Shown: positions 18,700-28,302, counted from the stretch's first letter. The stretch is 64,000 bases of DNA from Prosthecobacter sp. (GCF_029946185.1 NZ_JAQSEA010000029.1:1-64000), one strand, 5' to 3'. The notes: generated by a model from the sequence alone, not told the origin. A program made the numbers and translations.

Positions 18700-20244
18700 A
18701 TGAAACGCTGTCTGCCGCTTTGCGCCCTGTTGCTCGTCTGCACCCCTGAGATTCAAGCGCAGATGAATGCTTCACCAACGGCGGAGAGCGCGACTGCTCA
18801 AGAAGCGGCTGAGCGAATCGACCGGGGATTGATGCATGACTATCGGCTCACCTCGGAGAAACGGGTGAATTACCAACGCAATCCTGCACTGCCAGAATTG
18901 CCGGCTGTTGCTGACGACACGACATTTCTGCGGCGTGCGTGCATCGATCTCGCAGGCAGGCTGCCGCGTCCGGATGAGGTGCTTGAGTTCATCGCAGATT
19001 CATCACCTGACAAACGCGCCAAACTCACAGACGCTCTCACCCGCGAACCCGGTGCCGCCGAGGTGCGCTTCCGCATGCTGGCGGAGGCGTTTCGAGTGAG
19101 AGACTACGATTTCAAAACCATCGCGTGGTTGCGGCAGGCGACTGCGGAGGACCGTCCCTATACTGAAATCGTTGCCGCTATGATCGGCAGCTGGCGGAAG
19201 CCTTCAATAGATGAAGGCAATGCGATGCGCGCTGCCGTGGAGACATTCTACACCGTACTGGGGGAGGATCTGTACTGCGCCATGTGCCACGACCATCCTT
19301 TTAACGACTACACCGAGCATAATTGCTATGCTTTAGCAGCTTGCTTCACCGGCCAAAAAGAGATGCGGGTGCCGCTCGACTATAAATACCCCGATGCCAA
19401 ACCAGGCGAAGTGATTCAGCCTGCACTACCTCGCTTGGGTGGCGGCTGGTTGCGGGATGATCGAGATAAACTCATGCAGGTGGTTCAGTGGATCACTGAG
19501 GATGACCAGAGTAAACGATTCGCCCTGGTGGCGGCGCTCCGAGTGTGGAGTGGTATGTTCGGCATGCCGGGACAGGAGGCGGACATCACGGTGGGCGGCG
19601 TGGATGACGCGCCGCCGTGGCACGGCATCAAGGGTGGAGAAAATCCCCAACACTATCACCGGAGTTGTTTCAGCGGATCGCCGCGTGGAGCGGCTACTTG
19701 GATCGATCTGACCATCAATGCTCGCGACGATTTTTCCCAAGCCCCCAAGCTGCTCATCGAGGAATTTTTGCACTGCGGTGGGAGGCTTGGAGAATTCCAG
19801 CGTATCCTGGCTCGCACCGAGGCCTACAGCCGGTCAGGCATCGACTACACTTGGAAGTGGCGCGACTGCTACCTTGCGCCAGCACCGCAGATCCGTCGCC
19901 TGCCTTCCGAGGTCATCTGGAAAACACTCACGGGTGAAAACGATGCCCAACTGCCGCAAGTCCCGCAGTCCGGGCATGTGCTACGAATGTTGGGCCGTGG
20001 CACGCGTGAATGGACGGACGAAAGCCGCACACCGCTTTCGCATGAGCTTGTGCGCTTCATGATGAATGGCGAACTCGTGGCCCAAACAACGGCGAAGGCT
20101 GGCAATGCCGAAGGGATGTTTTTGGGGCTGCTGGGGCGGGAACCAAGCGATAACGAGCGGGCGGCTATTTTGCGCACCGCGGCGTCGGATCAGGATGTCG
20201 CGTGGGCGCTGCTGAACACGACGGAGTTTATGTTCAGGCCGTGA
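18700..20244 (+). CDS. Secreted DUF1549/DUF1553-like protein
   Basis: About 514 residues with a signal peptide (1-20). The N-terminal half matches DUF1549: FLRRACIDLAGRLPRPDEVLEFI, LLGEDLYCAMCHDHPFNDYTEHNCYALAACF. The C-terminal half matches DUF1553 (LLGREPSDNERAAILR, then WALLNTTEFMFRP). These families are expanded in Planctomycetota and Verrucomicrobiota and often linked to cytochrome-c domains; here the only c-type-like motif is CAMCH, a C-x2-C-H that could bind haem. Function is unknown. AGGAGG precedes the ATG by a single base, unusually close. Confidence 0.75.
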   Translation: MKRCLPLCALLLVCTPEIQAQMNASPTAESATAQEAAERIDRGLMHDYRLTSEKRVNYQRNPALPELPAVADDTTFLRRACIDLAGRLPRPDEVLEFIADSSPDKRAKLTDALTREPGAAEVRFRMLAEAFRVRDYDFKTIAWLRQATAEDRPYTEIVAAMIGSWRKPSIDEGNAMRAAVETFYTVLGEDLYCAMCHDHPFNDYTEHNCYALAACFTGQKEMRVPLDYKYPDAKPGEVIQPALPRLGGGWLRDDRDKLMQVVQWITEDDQSKRFALVAALRVWSGMFGMPGQEADITVGGVDDAPPWHGIKGGENPQHYHRSCFSGSPRGAATWIDLTINARDDFSQAPKLLIEEFLHCGGRLGEFQRILARTEAYSRSGIDYTWKWRDCYLAPAPQIRRLPSEVIWKTLTGENDAQLPQVPQSGHVLRMLGRGTREWTDESRTPLSHELVRFMMNGELVAQTTAKAGNAEGMFLGLLGREPSDNERAAILRTAASDQDVAWALLNTTEFMFRP

Positions 20245-20774
20245 TCTGCTGGTGGCCGCAGTGTGTGGAGACAGCGGTGGGACAGCGCTCAACAGCCAGT
20301 TTGCTGCCACAGAAGTTCATTACATCAAGCACCGCCAGCAATGAATACGAACGGGCCTGCGGCGGGAGGGCGTGGCAGACGCTACTGGCAGGCGCGGTGT
20401 GCAAAAGAAAGCGTTGGATTTGCTTTCCGGATGGCTGTCGCCTGGCACCAGGGTAGCCTCGCTGAGGCTCGGCAACCCTTCGCTATGTTGCGGAAGGCCG
20501 TTGCCTTCAAGACAAGAATGTCGGCCTCTTGTATATGGCACACCAGCCAGCACCAGGGTAGCCTCGCCGAGGCTCGGCAACCCTTCGCTATGTTGCGGAA
20601 GGCCGTTGGCCTTCAAGACAAGAATGTCGGCCTCTTGTATATGGCACACCAGCCAGCACCAGGGTAGCCTCGCCGAGGCTCGGCAACCCTTCGCTATGTT
20701 GCGGAAGGCCGTTGGCCTTCAAGACAAGAATGTCGGCCTCTTGTATATGGCACACCAGCCAGCCGCTTTGGTGA
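20245..20774. other. Intergenic region with tandem hairpin repeats
   Basis: A 530-base gap. Bases 20245-20444 show no gene I can support. Bases 20445-20761 are three tandem copies of a repeat of 105-106 bp. Open frames across the repeats are not credible as genes because the unit length is not a multiple of three in the 106-base copies. Confidence 0.7.
20445..20761. repeat. Three tandem copies of a 105/106-bp hairpin-rich repeat
   Basis: Units at 20445-20549 (105 bp), 20550-20655 (106 bp) and 20656-20761 (106 bp). Units 2 and 3 appear identical; unit 1 differs by one substitution (gctgagg for gccgagg) and one missing G. Each unit holds three inverted repeats, in unit 2: GCCTC/GAGGC at 20561-20573, AAGGCC/GGCCTT at 20599-20613 and GACA/TGTC at 20617-20628. 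The near identity points to recent duplication. Confidence 0.9.
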
Positions 20775-23711
20775 TCAGTCGCGAGAGCCGGGGGTGATCT
20801 TCATTTCTACGTCCTTGCCTTCGCGCTGCACGCTGATGGTGGTTTCTTTGCCGATTTTGAGATCGCCCATGACGTAGGTGTAGTCGTAGATATTGGTGAT
20901 GTCCTTGCCGCCGAGTTTGATGATGATGTCGCCGGCTTTGACGCCGGCTTTGGCTGCGGGACCGATGGGGGAGACGCCGCTGAGTTTGACGCCTTTGATG
21001 TCGCCCTGGGCGTAGTCGGGGATGGTGCCGAGGTAGGCACGCAGGCCGGTGCGGACGCCTTGGTTTTTCGGCGCTTCCATGGCGACGTAGTCGGGGGCGG
21101 GATCGGTGGTGGCGATGCCACGGGCGATGAGGCCCATGAGCTTGGCGATCTTGGCGGCGTTGATATAGTCGATCTTGTCGGCGGTGTCGCTGGGCATGTG
21201 GTAGTCGGCGTGGGAGCCGGTGAAGGCGTTCAGCGAGGGGATGCCTTTCAAATAGAATGCGGTGCTGTCGGTAGGCAGGTGGGCATCGTTCTGCGTGGTG
21301 ATGGACAGGCCGATGGGGGCGTTACGTTTTTCGATTTCCTTGGCCCACACCGAGCTGCTGCCGAGGCCCTGAAGCACGAGGGTTTTCTGAAAGCGGCCGA
21401 TCATGTCCATGTTCAGGCATGCGGCGAACATGCCGGTGAGTTTTGCGTTGGGATCGCCCTTGATCATTTTGGCGTAGGCTTCGACGAAGTGATTGCTGCC
21501 GAGCAGGCCGAGTTCCTCACCGCTCCATGCGGCGAAAATGATGTCGCGTTTGAGCGTGAGCTTGCCCTGCTTTTTCAAGTCGGCAAGCCACTGGGCGATT
21601 TCGAGCACGCCGGAGGTGCCGGAGGCATTGTCATCGGCGCCGTGGTGGATCTTGTTCACTTCATCGCCTTTGGCGCGAGAGTTTGAGCCGCCGCTGCTGC
21701 CGAGATGATCCACATGAGCGCAGACGATGAGGGGGGCGACGTGGGGATCTGGCTTGTCGCTGTAAGGCAGAACGCCGAGTACGTTGCGGCCCTTTTTCTT
21801 TTCCTGCTGGATGACGATGTTCGCGGCGAGCGTGAGCCCCTTGCAGTCGATGCCGCCCATGAGATCGCCGTTGTCGAGCTTGTCCTGGAGTTCCTTGAGG
21901 GTCTTGCCGGCGCTGGCGAGCAGTTTGTCACCGAGGGCGTCGGTGATGCTGATGGCGGCGATGCCGCTGGTGGCAAGCGAGGCATCAAACGCGAGGGGTG
22001 CGAGCTGCTGCACCACTTTGGAATTGGGACCGCTGACGACGATCAAGCCGCGTGCGCCTTTCTGCCGAGCGATGAGGGCCTTGTAGCGCAGGCTGGCGTA
22101 GCTGCTGAGTTCATTGCGGCGTTCCTGCGTGATGCCTTCGGGCACGTAGCGAAAGACGAGGACCCATTTGTCCTTCACATCAAGATGAGCGTAGCTGCTG
22201 TAGGTCTCGATTTTTTTGCCGTCGTTGCCGGTGGCCGTCTCGGATGTTTCGATGCCGTAACCGGCGAAGACGATGCCGGCGGGTTTTACCTCGCCGTTTT
22301 GGGAGAAGGAGAGAGGTTTCCAGTCTTGGTCAACGGTCAAGGATTGGTCAAGGAGGGTCAAGGAGTTGCCCTCGCCGAGGGCGACGCCAGCGGTGAAGTC
22401 GAAGTTGTCGAAGTAGGTGTCATCATCGCCGAAGGGGGAGAGGCCGATTTTTTGGAAGACGTCTGCCACATACTGGGTGGCGAGTTTTTCGCCTTCGGTG
22501 CCGGTGAGGCGGCCGCCGAGGGCATCGCTGGCGAGGTAGGTTACCTGCTGCTTCATGTCTTCGGGACGAATTTCAGCGACGGTGGCGGAGAAGTCGGGTT
22601 CTGGAGTCTTGGAGACAGCCGCATTCGGATCGGTCTTGAGCCCGAGGGCTGTGAGCGCGTGGTCGTGGTTCCAGTCTGCGAGGTAGATTTGTGAAGCCCC
22701 CCCTGCCCCGCGTCCGCTGGTCCAGGAGAGTTTCTTGCCATCGGGCGAGAAGACGGGCAGACCATCGAATCCGTCCGTGGTGGTAACGCGCACCGGAGCG
22801 TGCTTGCCAGCGGCATCGACGATGTAGAGCTCGAAGTTGGCGAAGCCTTGCAGATTGGTGGTGAAGATCAGGTATTCGCCGCTGGGGTGGAAATACGGCG
22901 CCCAGCTCATCGCGCCGAGCTTGGTGATGGGTTTTTGCTCGCTGCCGTCAGCGTTCATGGTCCAGACTTCAGCCACATCGCCCTTCGGGGTGAAGCGGCG
23001 CCAGCAGATGCGTTTGCCATCGGCGCTGAAGAAGGGGCCGCCATCGTAGCCGGGCGCATCGGTGAGGCGCTTCACGTTTGATCCGTCGGCATCGGCGGTG
23101 TAGATCTCCATGAAGTACTGTTTGTCGATCTTCAGGCGCTCCTCGTCTTCCTTGCTGAGGTTGGCGGCATAGGCCTGGCGATTGCTGGCGAAGACGATCT
23201 TTTTGCCATCGGGTGAATAGCCGCCCTCGGCATCGTAGCCGCGTGTGTGGGTGAGGTTTTTGAGCGACTTGTCCCCGAGGGAGTATTCCCAGATGTCGTA
23301 GTGCTCGTCGTAGTCCCAGGAGTAGCGGCGGACCTTGGAGTTCTTGCGTTCTTCGTACTCAGCGGCCTGGAGTTTTTTCGATTCCGGATCAATGTGGGTG
23401 GAGGCGAAGAGGACGCGCTTGCCATCAGGATGGATCCACGCGCAGGTGGTCTTGCCCATACCGGGGGAAATCCGCTCTTGGTCGCCCGTTTCGAGGTCCA
23501 TCAGGTAGATTTGATAAAATGGGTTCCCCTCCTCGCGTTCGGACTGGAAGATCATCTTCGTGCCCTCGGCATTGAAGTAGCCCTCCCCGGAGCGTTTGCC
23601 TTCGAAGGTGAGCTGGCGTGGGGCCGTGATGAAATCCGCCTCGGTCTGGGCAAAGACGGCGGTGGAGAGAAAAAGGAGGGCGAGTAGGCGCATGGTTGTG
23701 AGAGAGAACAT
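20775..23711 (-). CDS. M28-family metallopeptidase with TolB-like propeller, PA-like insert and PDZ domain
   Basis: About 978 residues with a signal peptide (FLSTAVFAQ). Residues up to about 340 form a TolB/WD40-like propeller with repeated YSPDGKKIVFAS-type blades. The peptidase domain has the M28 zinc set: HVDHLG, GADDNASGT, WSGEELGLLGS and a late HADYHMPSDTADKID. Between propeller and zinc site is a PA-like insert (GIVFAGYGIETSE, then KDKWVLVFRYV). A PDZ domain ends the protein (GPAAKAGVKAGDIIIKLGG). Probably an exported aminopeptidase. The start at 23711 is preceded by ggcgga; a Met at 23693 is also possible. Confidence 0.87.
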   Translation of the reverse strand: MFSLTTMRLLALLFLSTAVFAQTEADFITAPRQLTFEGKRSGEGYFNAEGTKMIFQSEREEGNPFYQIYLMDLETGDQERISPGMGKTTCAWIHPDGKRVLFASTHIDPESKKLQAAEYEERKNSKVRRYSWDYDEHYDIWEYSLGDKSLKNLTHTRGYDAEGGYSPDGKKIVFASNRQAYAANLSKEDEERLKIDKQYFMEIYTADADGSNVKRLTDAPGYDGGPFFSADGKRICWRRFTPKGDVAEVWTMNADGSEQKPITKLGAMSWAPYFHPSGEYLIFTTNLQGFANFELYIVDAAGKHAPVRVTTTDGFDGLPVFSPDGKKLSWTSGRGAGGASQIYLADWNHDHALTALGLKTDPNAAVSKTPEPDFSATVAEIRPEDMKQQVTYLASDALGGRLTGTEGEKLATQYVADVFQKIGLSPFGDDDTYFDNFDFTAGVALGEGNSLTLLDQSLTVDQDWKPLSFSQNGEVKPAGIVFAGYGIETSETATGNDGKKIETYSSYAHLDVKDKWVLVFRYVPEGITQERRNELSSYASLRYKALIARQKGARGLIVVSGPNSKVVQQLAPLAFDASLATSGIAAISITDALGDKLLASAGKTLKELQDKLDNGDLMGGIDCKGLTLAANIVIQQEKKKGRNVLGVLPYSDKPDPHVAPLIVCAHVDHLGSSGGSNSRAKGDEVNKIHHGADDNASGTSGVLEIAQWLADLKKQGKLTLKRDIIFAAWSGEELGLLGSNHFVEAYAKMIKGDPNAKLTGMFAACLNMDMIGRFQKTLVLQGLGSSSVWAKEIEKRNAPIGLSITTQNDAHLPTDSTAFYLKGIPSLNAFTGSHADYHMPSDTADKIDYINAAKIAKLMGLIARGIATTDPAPDYVAMEAPKNQGVRTGLRAYLGTIPDYAQGDIKGVKLSGVSPIGPAAKAGVKAGDIIIKLGGKDITNIYDYTYVMGDLKIGKETTISVQREGKDVEMKITPGSRD

Positions 23712-23741
23712 ACGTCCGCCGGGGATGTTTGCAGAATCTTT

Positions 23742-23770
23742 ACGCATGCCATGCACCGTGTGGCATGCGT
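23742..23770. repeat. 10-bp perfect inverted repeat between TA locus and peptidase gene
   Basis: ACGCATGCCA and its exact complement TGGCATGCGT flank a 9-base loop. It lies between the end of the toxin gene (23776) and the start of the peptidase gene (23711), both on the minus strand. No T-run follows in either direction, so it may be a factor-independent pause site, an operator for the peptidase gene, or both. Confidence 0.5.
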
Positions 23771-23775
23771 CGAAG

Positions 23776-24266
23776 TCACTGCCTGCGGCCCTTCAGCTTC
23801 GCCTCAAAATGATCCAAGAGAGTCTTTTCAGCACGGAAGGTCGTTTGGCGGAGATCCTGCAATGCTGCGATGCCGTCGAGAAAGCCCAACTCGTCACCGA
23901 GATCGATCAGGTTCAACGTGCCCACCGGGAGCAGGCCTCTGGCTTGGGCGGCGGCCCGGCCTCTGCGTTCGTCCATTAACACGACCCTCACCTGTCGTTC
24001 AAGAGCAAGGCTAATGGCTTCATTTTCACCTGCACCGAGGGCGATGGATGGATCGACGCGCTGGACTTGGGTCACGTGCAACCAAGCAGGAGGTGCCTGA
24101 AGCCATCGGCTAAAGCAGGTGGCGCTTTGGGATGGCGCAACTCATTCATGACGGCTGCGGGAATCCAGACTTCGTCAAAGAGCTTTGCCAAAACGTCAGC
24201 CCTGTCGATGAGCACCAGATAGTTCAGTGGCGTCGTGTCAGCCACCACCAGCGGGATAACATTCAT
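23776..24266 (-). pseudogene. DUF3368 PIN-domain toxin, split by a one-base frameshift
   Basis: Two overlapping frames together make one DUF3368 protein of about 163 residues, a normal length. The first frame (from the ATG at 24266) gives MNVIPLVVADTTPLNYLVLI and runs through VMNELRHPKAPPALADGFRH; the second continues PPAWLHVTQVQRVDPSIALGAGENEAISLALE, with LMDERRGRAAA and the TLNLIDLG stretch. Adding one C at 24092-24093 joins them. PIN domains are metal-dependent RNases; the acidic residues (VADTTP, GAGENEA, LMDERRG) are kept. Without the change, translation ends after 64 residues. The start overlaps the antitoxin stop (ATGA), the usual coupling. Confidence 0.82.
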
Positions 24267-24526
24267 GCCTTCAGCAGGGATCGGATGGCATCACCATCTG
24301 TCTCCAGTTCTGCCCATGTCGGCTGCTGCTCAGCACCATGCTTCTTCAAGAATGCCTCGGTCTCATGAAAGCCCAGGCCCAGCATCTCCGCAGCCTGACC
24401 ACGCGAAAGCCGACCTTCACGGTAGCCTTCCATGATGAGCATCTCACGGGCACGTGTCTCTGCATTCCCAGAGTCGAGTCCGAGCAGCCGCTGCCATGCG
24501 TCAGGCAGTTGGAGAACAAGTGTCAT
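24263..24526 (-). CDS. UPF0175-family antitoxin
   Basis: An 87-residue protein of the UPF0175 family, which pairs with DUF3368 PIN toxins. Typical parts: LQLPDAWQRLLGL at the start, AREMLIMEGYREGRLSRGQAAEMLGLGFHETEAFLKKHG in the middle, a helix-turn-helix-like region. It overlaps the toxin start by four bases. The C-terminal tail (residues 65-87) should contact the toxin. Confidence 0.85.
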   Translation of the reverse strand: MTLVLQLPDAWQRLLGLDSGNAETRAREMLIMEGYREGRLSRGQAAEMLGLGFHETEAFLKKHGAEQQPTWAELETDGDAIRSLLKA

Positions 24527-24652
24527 GCCCCAAGTCTACTCTCTTCTGCCGCCATCGCAAGCTGGAGGCTCCACGGCTGGTATTCGTAAAACTTTGCGGG
24601 TGCATCCGGCGTCCAGCCGCGTTTGGTGCGCCCCGTTACTTTTTTCCCAACC

Positions 24653-27600
24653 ATGCGCACACTCCCCCTGCTCGCTCTTTTTTCCCTGCTTGTTTCCGCC
24701 GCCACTGCTGAACCGGTGTCTCTGTTTGATGGCAAGACGCTCAAGGGCTGGGATGGCGAAAAGACGAAGGTCTGGCGGGTGCAGGATGGGGTGATCGTGG
24801 GCGGGTCGCTGGAGGGGAATCCGCAGAATGAATTCCTGGCCTCGAAGAAGGTGTATCGTAATTTCATCCTGCGGCTGGAATACAAGCTGGAGGGCACGGA
24901 GGGCTTTGTGAATGGCGGCGTGCAGTTCCGTAGCGTGCGCATCCCGCAGCCGCCGAATGAGATGAGTGGGTATCAGGCGGACATTGGCGCTGGTTATTCG
25001 GGCTGCCTGTATGATGAATCGCGGCGGAAGAAGATGCTGCTGCAGCCAGCGAAGGAACTGATCGAGAAAGCTGAGAAACCAGGCGAGTGGAACAAGTATG
25101 AGATTCGCGCCGAGGAGCAGCGCATTCAGTTGTTTGTGAACAAGGTGCGCACGGTGGACTACACCGAGCGGGAGCCGGGCATCGATTTGAAGGGACTTAT
25201 TGCTCTGCAAATCCATGGCAAATGCAAGGCGCAGATCTCCTACCGCAACATCACCATTGAGGCACTGCCGGATGCGATGGTGCCTGAGGAGAAGGATGTG
25301 CTGAATCGTTTTGGCAATCCTGGCACTGCGGTGGCGAAACATGCGCCGTTTGAAGGCGGCAAGTTCGTGCTGGAGCAGGACGAAGTGATTGTGATGGCAG
25401 GTCAGGAAAATCTGGTGCGTGATCAAAAAGTCGGCGAACTCGAAGCGGTGCTCGGCACAGCATTTGCAGCCAAGCAGCCGCGTTTCCGGTCGATGGCCTG
25501 GGAAGGGGACACGGTGTATGAGCAGTGGCGGGACTTGAATTTCGGCGACTGGAAGGCGCAGCTTGATGCAGCGGGCGCGAGCATCGTGATCGCACAATTT
25601 GGGCAGACGGAATCGTTTGATGGCGTGAAGCGGCTGGCGGAGTTCAAGTCGGCCTATCATCGGCTGCTGGACCAGTTCAGCGGCCAAACAGCGCGCTTCG
25701 TGCTGGTGTCGCCGATGCCGTTTGAAAAGCCCACGGCATCGCATGCGCCAGATCTGACAGAGCGGAATGCTGATGTGAAGGCCTACGCCGAGGCGGTGCG
25801 CGAGGTGGCGAAACAGCGTGGTGCGGTCTTCGTTGATCTGTTCACGCCCTTGTCGGCACCTGCCGCGAAGGCACGCATCACGGACGATGGGCTGCATTTG
25901 AATGCACTGGGCCTGCGCGTGGTGGCACGTGAGATGGCGCAGCAACTCGGTGCATCATCGAGCGACGCGGATGATTTCACTGCGCTGAGGGAGGCGATTG
26001 TGGAGAAGAACCGGCTGTGGTTTGACTGCTGGCGTCCGGCGAATTGGTCGTTCGTGTATGGCGACCGCGTGACGCAGATGTTTGGCAAGCCTGCGCAGGC
26101 TGCGCCGTCGCTGCGGGAGAGCTTTGAAGAACGGAAGCCGCTGGTCGCGAAACTGGATGCACGCATTCATGCGCTGGCGAAGGGCGAAAAGGTGCAGGAG
26201 GAGACGAAGCCGGAACCACCCGTGATCACGGAAACGGTGCTCACGGCGGAGCAGCAGATGGCCTCCTTCACGGTGGCGGAGGGTTATGAGATGAATCTTT
26301 TCGCGTCAGAGGCGGAAGGCGTGGCGAAGCCGACGCAGTTTTCCTGGGATGAACGGGGCCGGCTGTATGTGGCCTGCTCGCCGACGTATCCGCAGACCCG
26401 GCTGGGCATCAAGCCTTCCGATTTTATCTTGGTGCTGGAAGACACGGATGGCGATGGCAAGGCGGATAAATCCACGCGCTTTGCGGAAGGTCTGACGATG
26501 GTGCAGGGCGTGGAAGTGGGCGCGGGTGGTGTGTATGTCTGCGACTTTGACCAGATCGTGCATCTCAAGGACAGCGACGGTGACGGCAAGGCGGATGAGA
26601 AGACGGTTCTCCTCGCCGGCTTCGGCATTGGTGACACGCATCAGCTGGCGAACTCGATCTGCCATGGTCCTGATGGCGCGCTGTGGTTCACCCAGGGCCT
26701 GCATGCGTTTTCACGGGTGGAAACGGCCTGGGGATTGGCCAAGCTGGAAAAGGCAGGCGTGTGGAAACTGAATCCGCGCACGCAGAAGATGGAGGCTTAT
26801 TTCAACGGCGGCAAGGCGGGGCATAACTGCTGGGGCGTGGCGTTTGACGACTACAACCAAGTCTTTCACAAGAGCGGTGACCGCCCGGTGGGCTACTACA
26901 GCGTGCCGGGACTGGTGGCGCTGGCTGATCCTGATGAATACCATCCTACCGGAGCTTTGTTTGACTCGAATCCGAAGACGAACAGCCTGGAATTCATCGG
27001 CACGAAAGCGCTGCCGGATGACATCCAGGGCTGTGCGCTGATCGGCGGCTACTTTGGCAATGTGGTGGAACTGCACCGCCTCGAAGATGATGGCTCCGGC
27101 TTCAAGAGCACGCAGCTACCGAAGCTGGTGAAATCGAGCGAAACTTCGTTTCGTCCGGTGGATGTGAGCATCGGGCCGGATGGCGCGATGTATTTGTGCG
27201 ACTGGTTCAATCCGGTGATCGGCCACTACCAGGCGAGCTATGCGGACCCGCGCCGTGACCGCTCGCATGGCCGCATCTGGCGCATTACGGCGAAAGGTCG
27301 TGCTTCTGTCAAGCAGCCAAAACTGGCGGAGATGAAGCCGACGGAATTGCTTGAGCAACTGAAATCACCAGAGCGCTGGACGCGGTATCAGGCGAAGCGA
27401 ATGCTGTTTGATGCACCGACAGCGGAGGTACTGAAAGCGGCGGATGAGTTCATCACGAAGAATGATGATGAGCATGTGCTGATGGAGGTGTGCGGCGTGT
27501 TTCAATCGCATGAATCGCCGCGTGAGGAGCTGGTGAAGCGTCTGCTGAAGGCGAAGGATGCGCGTGTGCGTGCTTATGGTGCAAGGGCGACGAATTCGTT

Positions 27601-28246
27601 GGAACTTCTGACCCAGGCTGTGCGTGACGAGAATCCGCGCGTACGGCTGGAGGCGGTGGTGGCGTGTGCGCATGTGACCAAGCCCGAAGCGGTGGAGGTG
27701 GCTGTGCAGGCGCTCGACAAGCCGACGGACAGGTTTATCGATTACGCGCTGAAGCAGGTCGTGAAGAGTTTGAAGCCGCAGTTTCAGCCGATGATGGCGA
27801 AGCTGACCTTTGGCGGCAATGCCAAACAGGCGGAGTATGTGAAGAAGATCGCCAGCGCGGCAGCTGTGGTCGATCACCCGGGCAAACTGGTGTATGACGC
27901 GCTGTGCCTGAACTGCCACCAGCCAGAGGGCAAGGGGCTGCCGGGCATCTATCCTTCCATCGCGGGAAGTGACTGGGCTGCAGGAGATCCGGTGCGTTTG
28001 ATCAAAATGCTGACTCATGGACTCACCGGGCCGATTCGCGTGAATGGCGAGGAATTCAAGCAACTTGCTCTGCTGCCGATGCCCCCCATGGGGCTGAATG
28101 ATCAGCAGGTGGCCGATGTGCTAAGCTATTTGCGGGCCAATTTCAACAACAAGGCCCCAGCCGTGACACCTGAGCAGGTGAAAGCCGTGCGTGATGCCAC
28201 TACGAACCGCACTGCGCTGTGGACTGAGGAAGAACTGGCGAAATGA
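24653..28246 (+). CDS. Secreted four-domain fusion: DUF1080, SGNH-like, beta-propeller with HEAT repeats, cytochrome c
   Basis: About 1197 residues with a signal peptide (ending SAATA). In order: a DUF1080 (3-keto-disaccharide hydrolase type) domain at about 20-195 (VSLFDGKTLKGWDGE, GGVQFRS); an SGNH-like domain at about 205-440, keeping QFGQTESFDG and DDGLHLN but with MAGQENL where the catalytic GDS serine should be; a membrane-bound-dehydrogenase-type propeller at about 545-900 (DTDGDGKADKSTRFAEGL); HEAT-like helices to about 1090; and a cytochrome c domain with CLNCH and a likely axial Met in LPMPPMG. It suggests extracytoplasmic sugar oxidation linked to electron transfer, but no substrate can be named. 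Confidence 0.85.
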   Translation: MRTLPLLALFSLLVSAATAEPVSLFDGKTLKGWDGEKTKVWRVQDGVIVGGSLEGNPQNEFLASKKVYRNFILRLEYKLEGTEGFVNGGVQFRSVRIPQPPNEMSGYQADIGAGYSGCLYDESRRKKMLLQPAKELIEKAEKPGEWNKYEIRAEEQRIQLFVNKVRTVDYTEREPGIDLKGLIALQIHGKCKAQISYRNITIEALPDAMVPEEKDVLNRFGNPGTAVAKHAPFEGGKFVLEQDEVIVMAGQENLVRDQKVGELEAVLGTAFAAKQPRFRSMAWEGDTVYEQWRDLNFGDWKAQLDAAGASIVIAQFGQTESFDGVKRLAEFKSAYHRLLDQFSGQTARFVLVSPMPFEKPTASHAPDLTERNADVKAYAEAVREVAKQRGAVFVDLFTPLSAPAAKARITDDGLHLNALGLRVVAREMAQQLGASSSDADDFTALREAIVEKNRLWFDCWRPANWSFVYGDRVTQMFGKPAQAAPSLRESFEERKPLVAKLDARIHALAKGEKVQEETKPEPPVITETVLTAEQQMASFTVAEGYEMNLFASEAEGVAKPTQFSWDERGRLYVACSPTYPQTRLGIKPSDFILVLEDTDGDGKADKSTRFAEGLTMVQGVEVGAGGVYVCDFDQIVHLKDSDGDGKADEKTVLLAGFGIGDTHQLANSICHGPDGALWFTQGLHAFSRVETAWGLAKLEKAGVWKLNPRTQKMEAYFNGGKAGHNCWGVAFDDYNQVFHKSGDRPVGYYSVPGLVALADPDEYHPTGALFDSNPKTNSLEFIGTKALPDDIQGCALIGGYFGNVVELHRLEDDGSGFKSTQLPKLVKSSETSFRPVDVSIGPDGAMYLCDWFNPVIGHYQASYADPRRDRSHGRIWRITAKGRASVKQPKLAEMKPTELLEQLKSPERWTRYQAKRMLFDAPTAEVLKAADEFITKNDDEHVLMEVCGVFQSHESPREELVKRLLKAKDARVRAYGARATNSLELLTQAVRDENPRVRLEAVVACAHVTKPEAVEVAVQALDKPTDRFIDYALKQVVKSLKPQFQPMMAKLTFGGNAKQAEYVKKIASAAAVVDHPGKLVYDALCLNCHQPEGKGLPGIYPSIAGSDWAAGDPVRLIKMLTHGLTGPIRVNGEEFKQLALLPMPPMGLNDQQVADVLSYLRANFNNKAPAVTPEQVKAVRDATTNRTALWTEEELAK

Positions 28247-28302
28247 AGAAGGATAAAAGGATTCACGGCTAGCATTGAACTTGCTGCGATTTAAGGCATC
28301 GA

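Noticed and set aside
20263-20667. Open frame spanning the tandem repeats with repeated peptide units
   Set aside because: The frame exists only because the repeat lacks stops; a 106-bp unit shifts frame at each copy, and composition is not protein-like.
24536-25945. 469-codon minus-strand frame opposite the four-domain fusion
   Set aside because: Antisense shadow; composition is not that of a folded protein and no start signal is seen.
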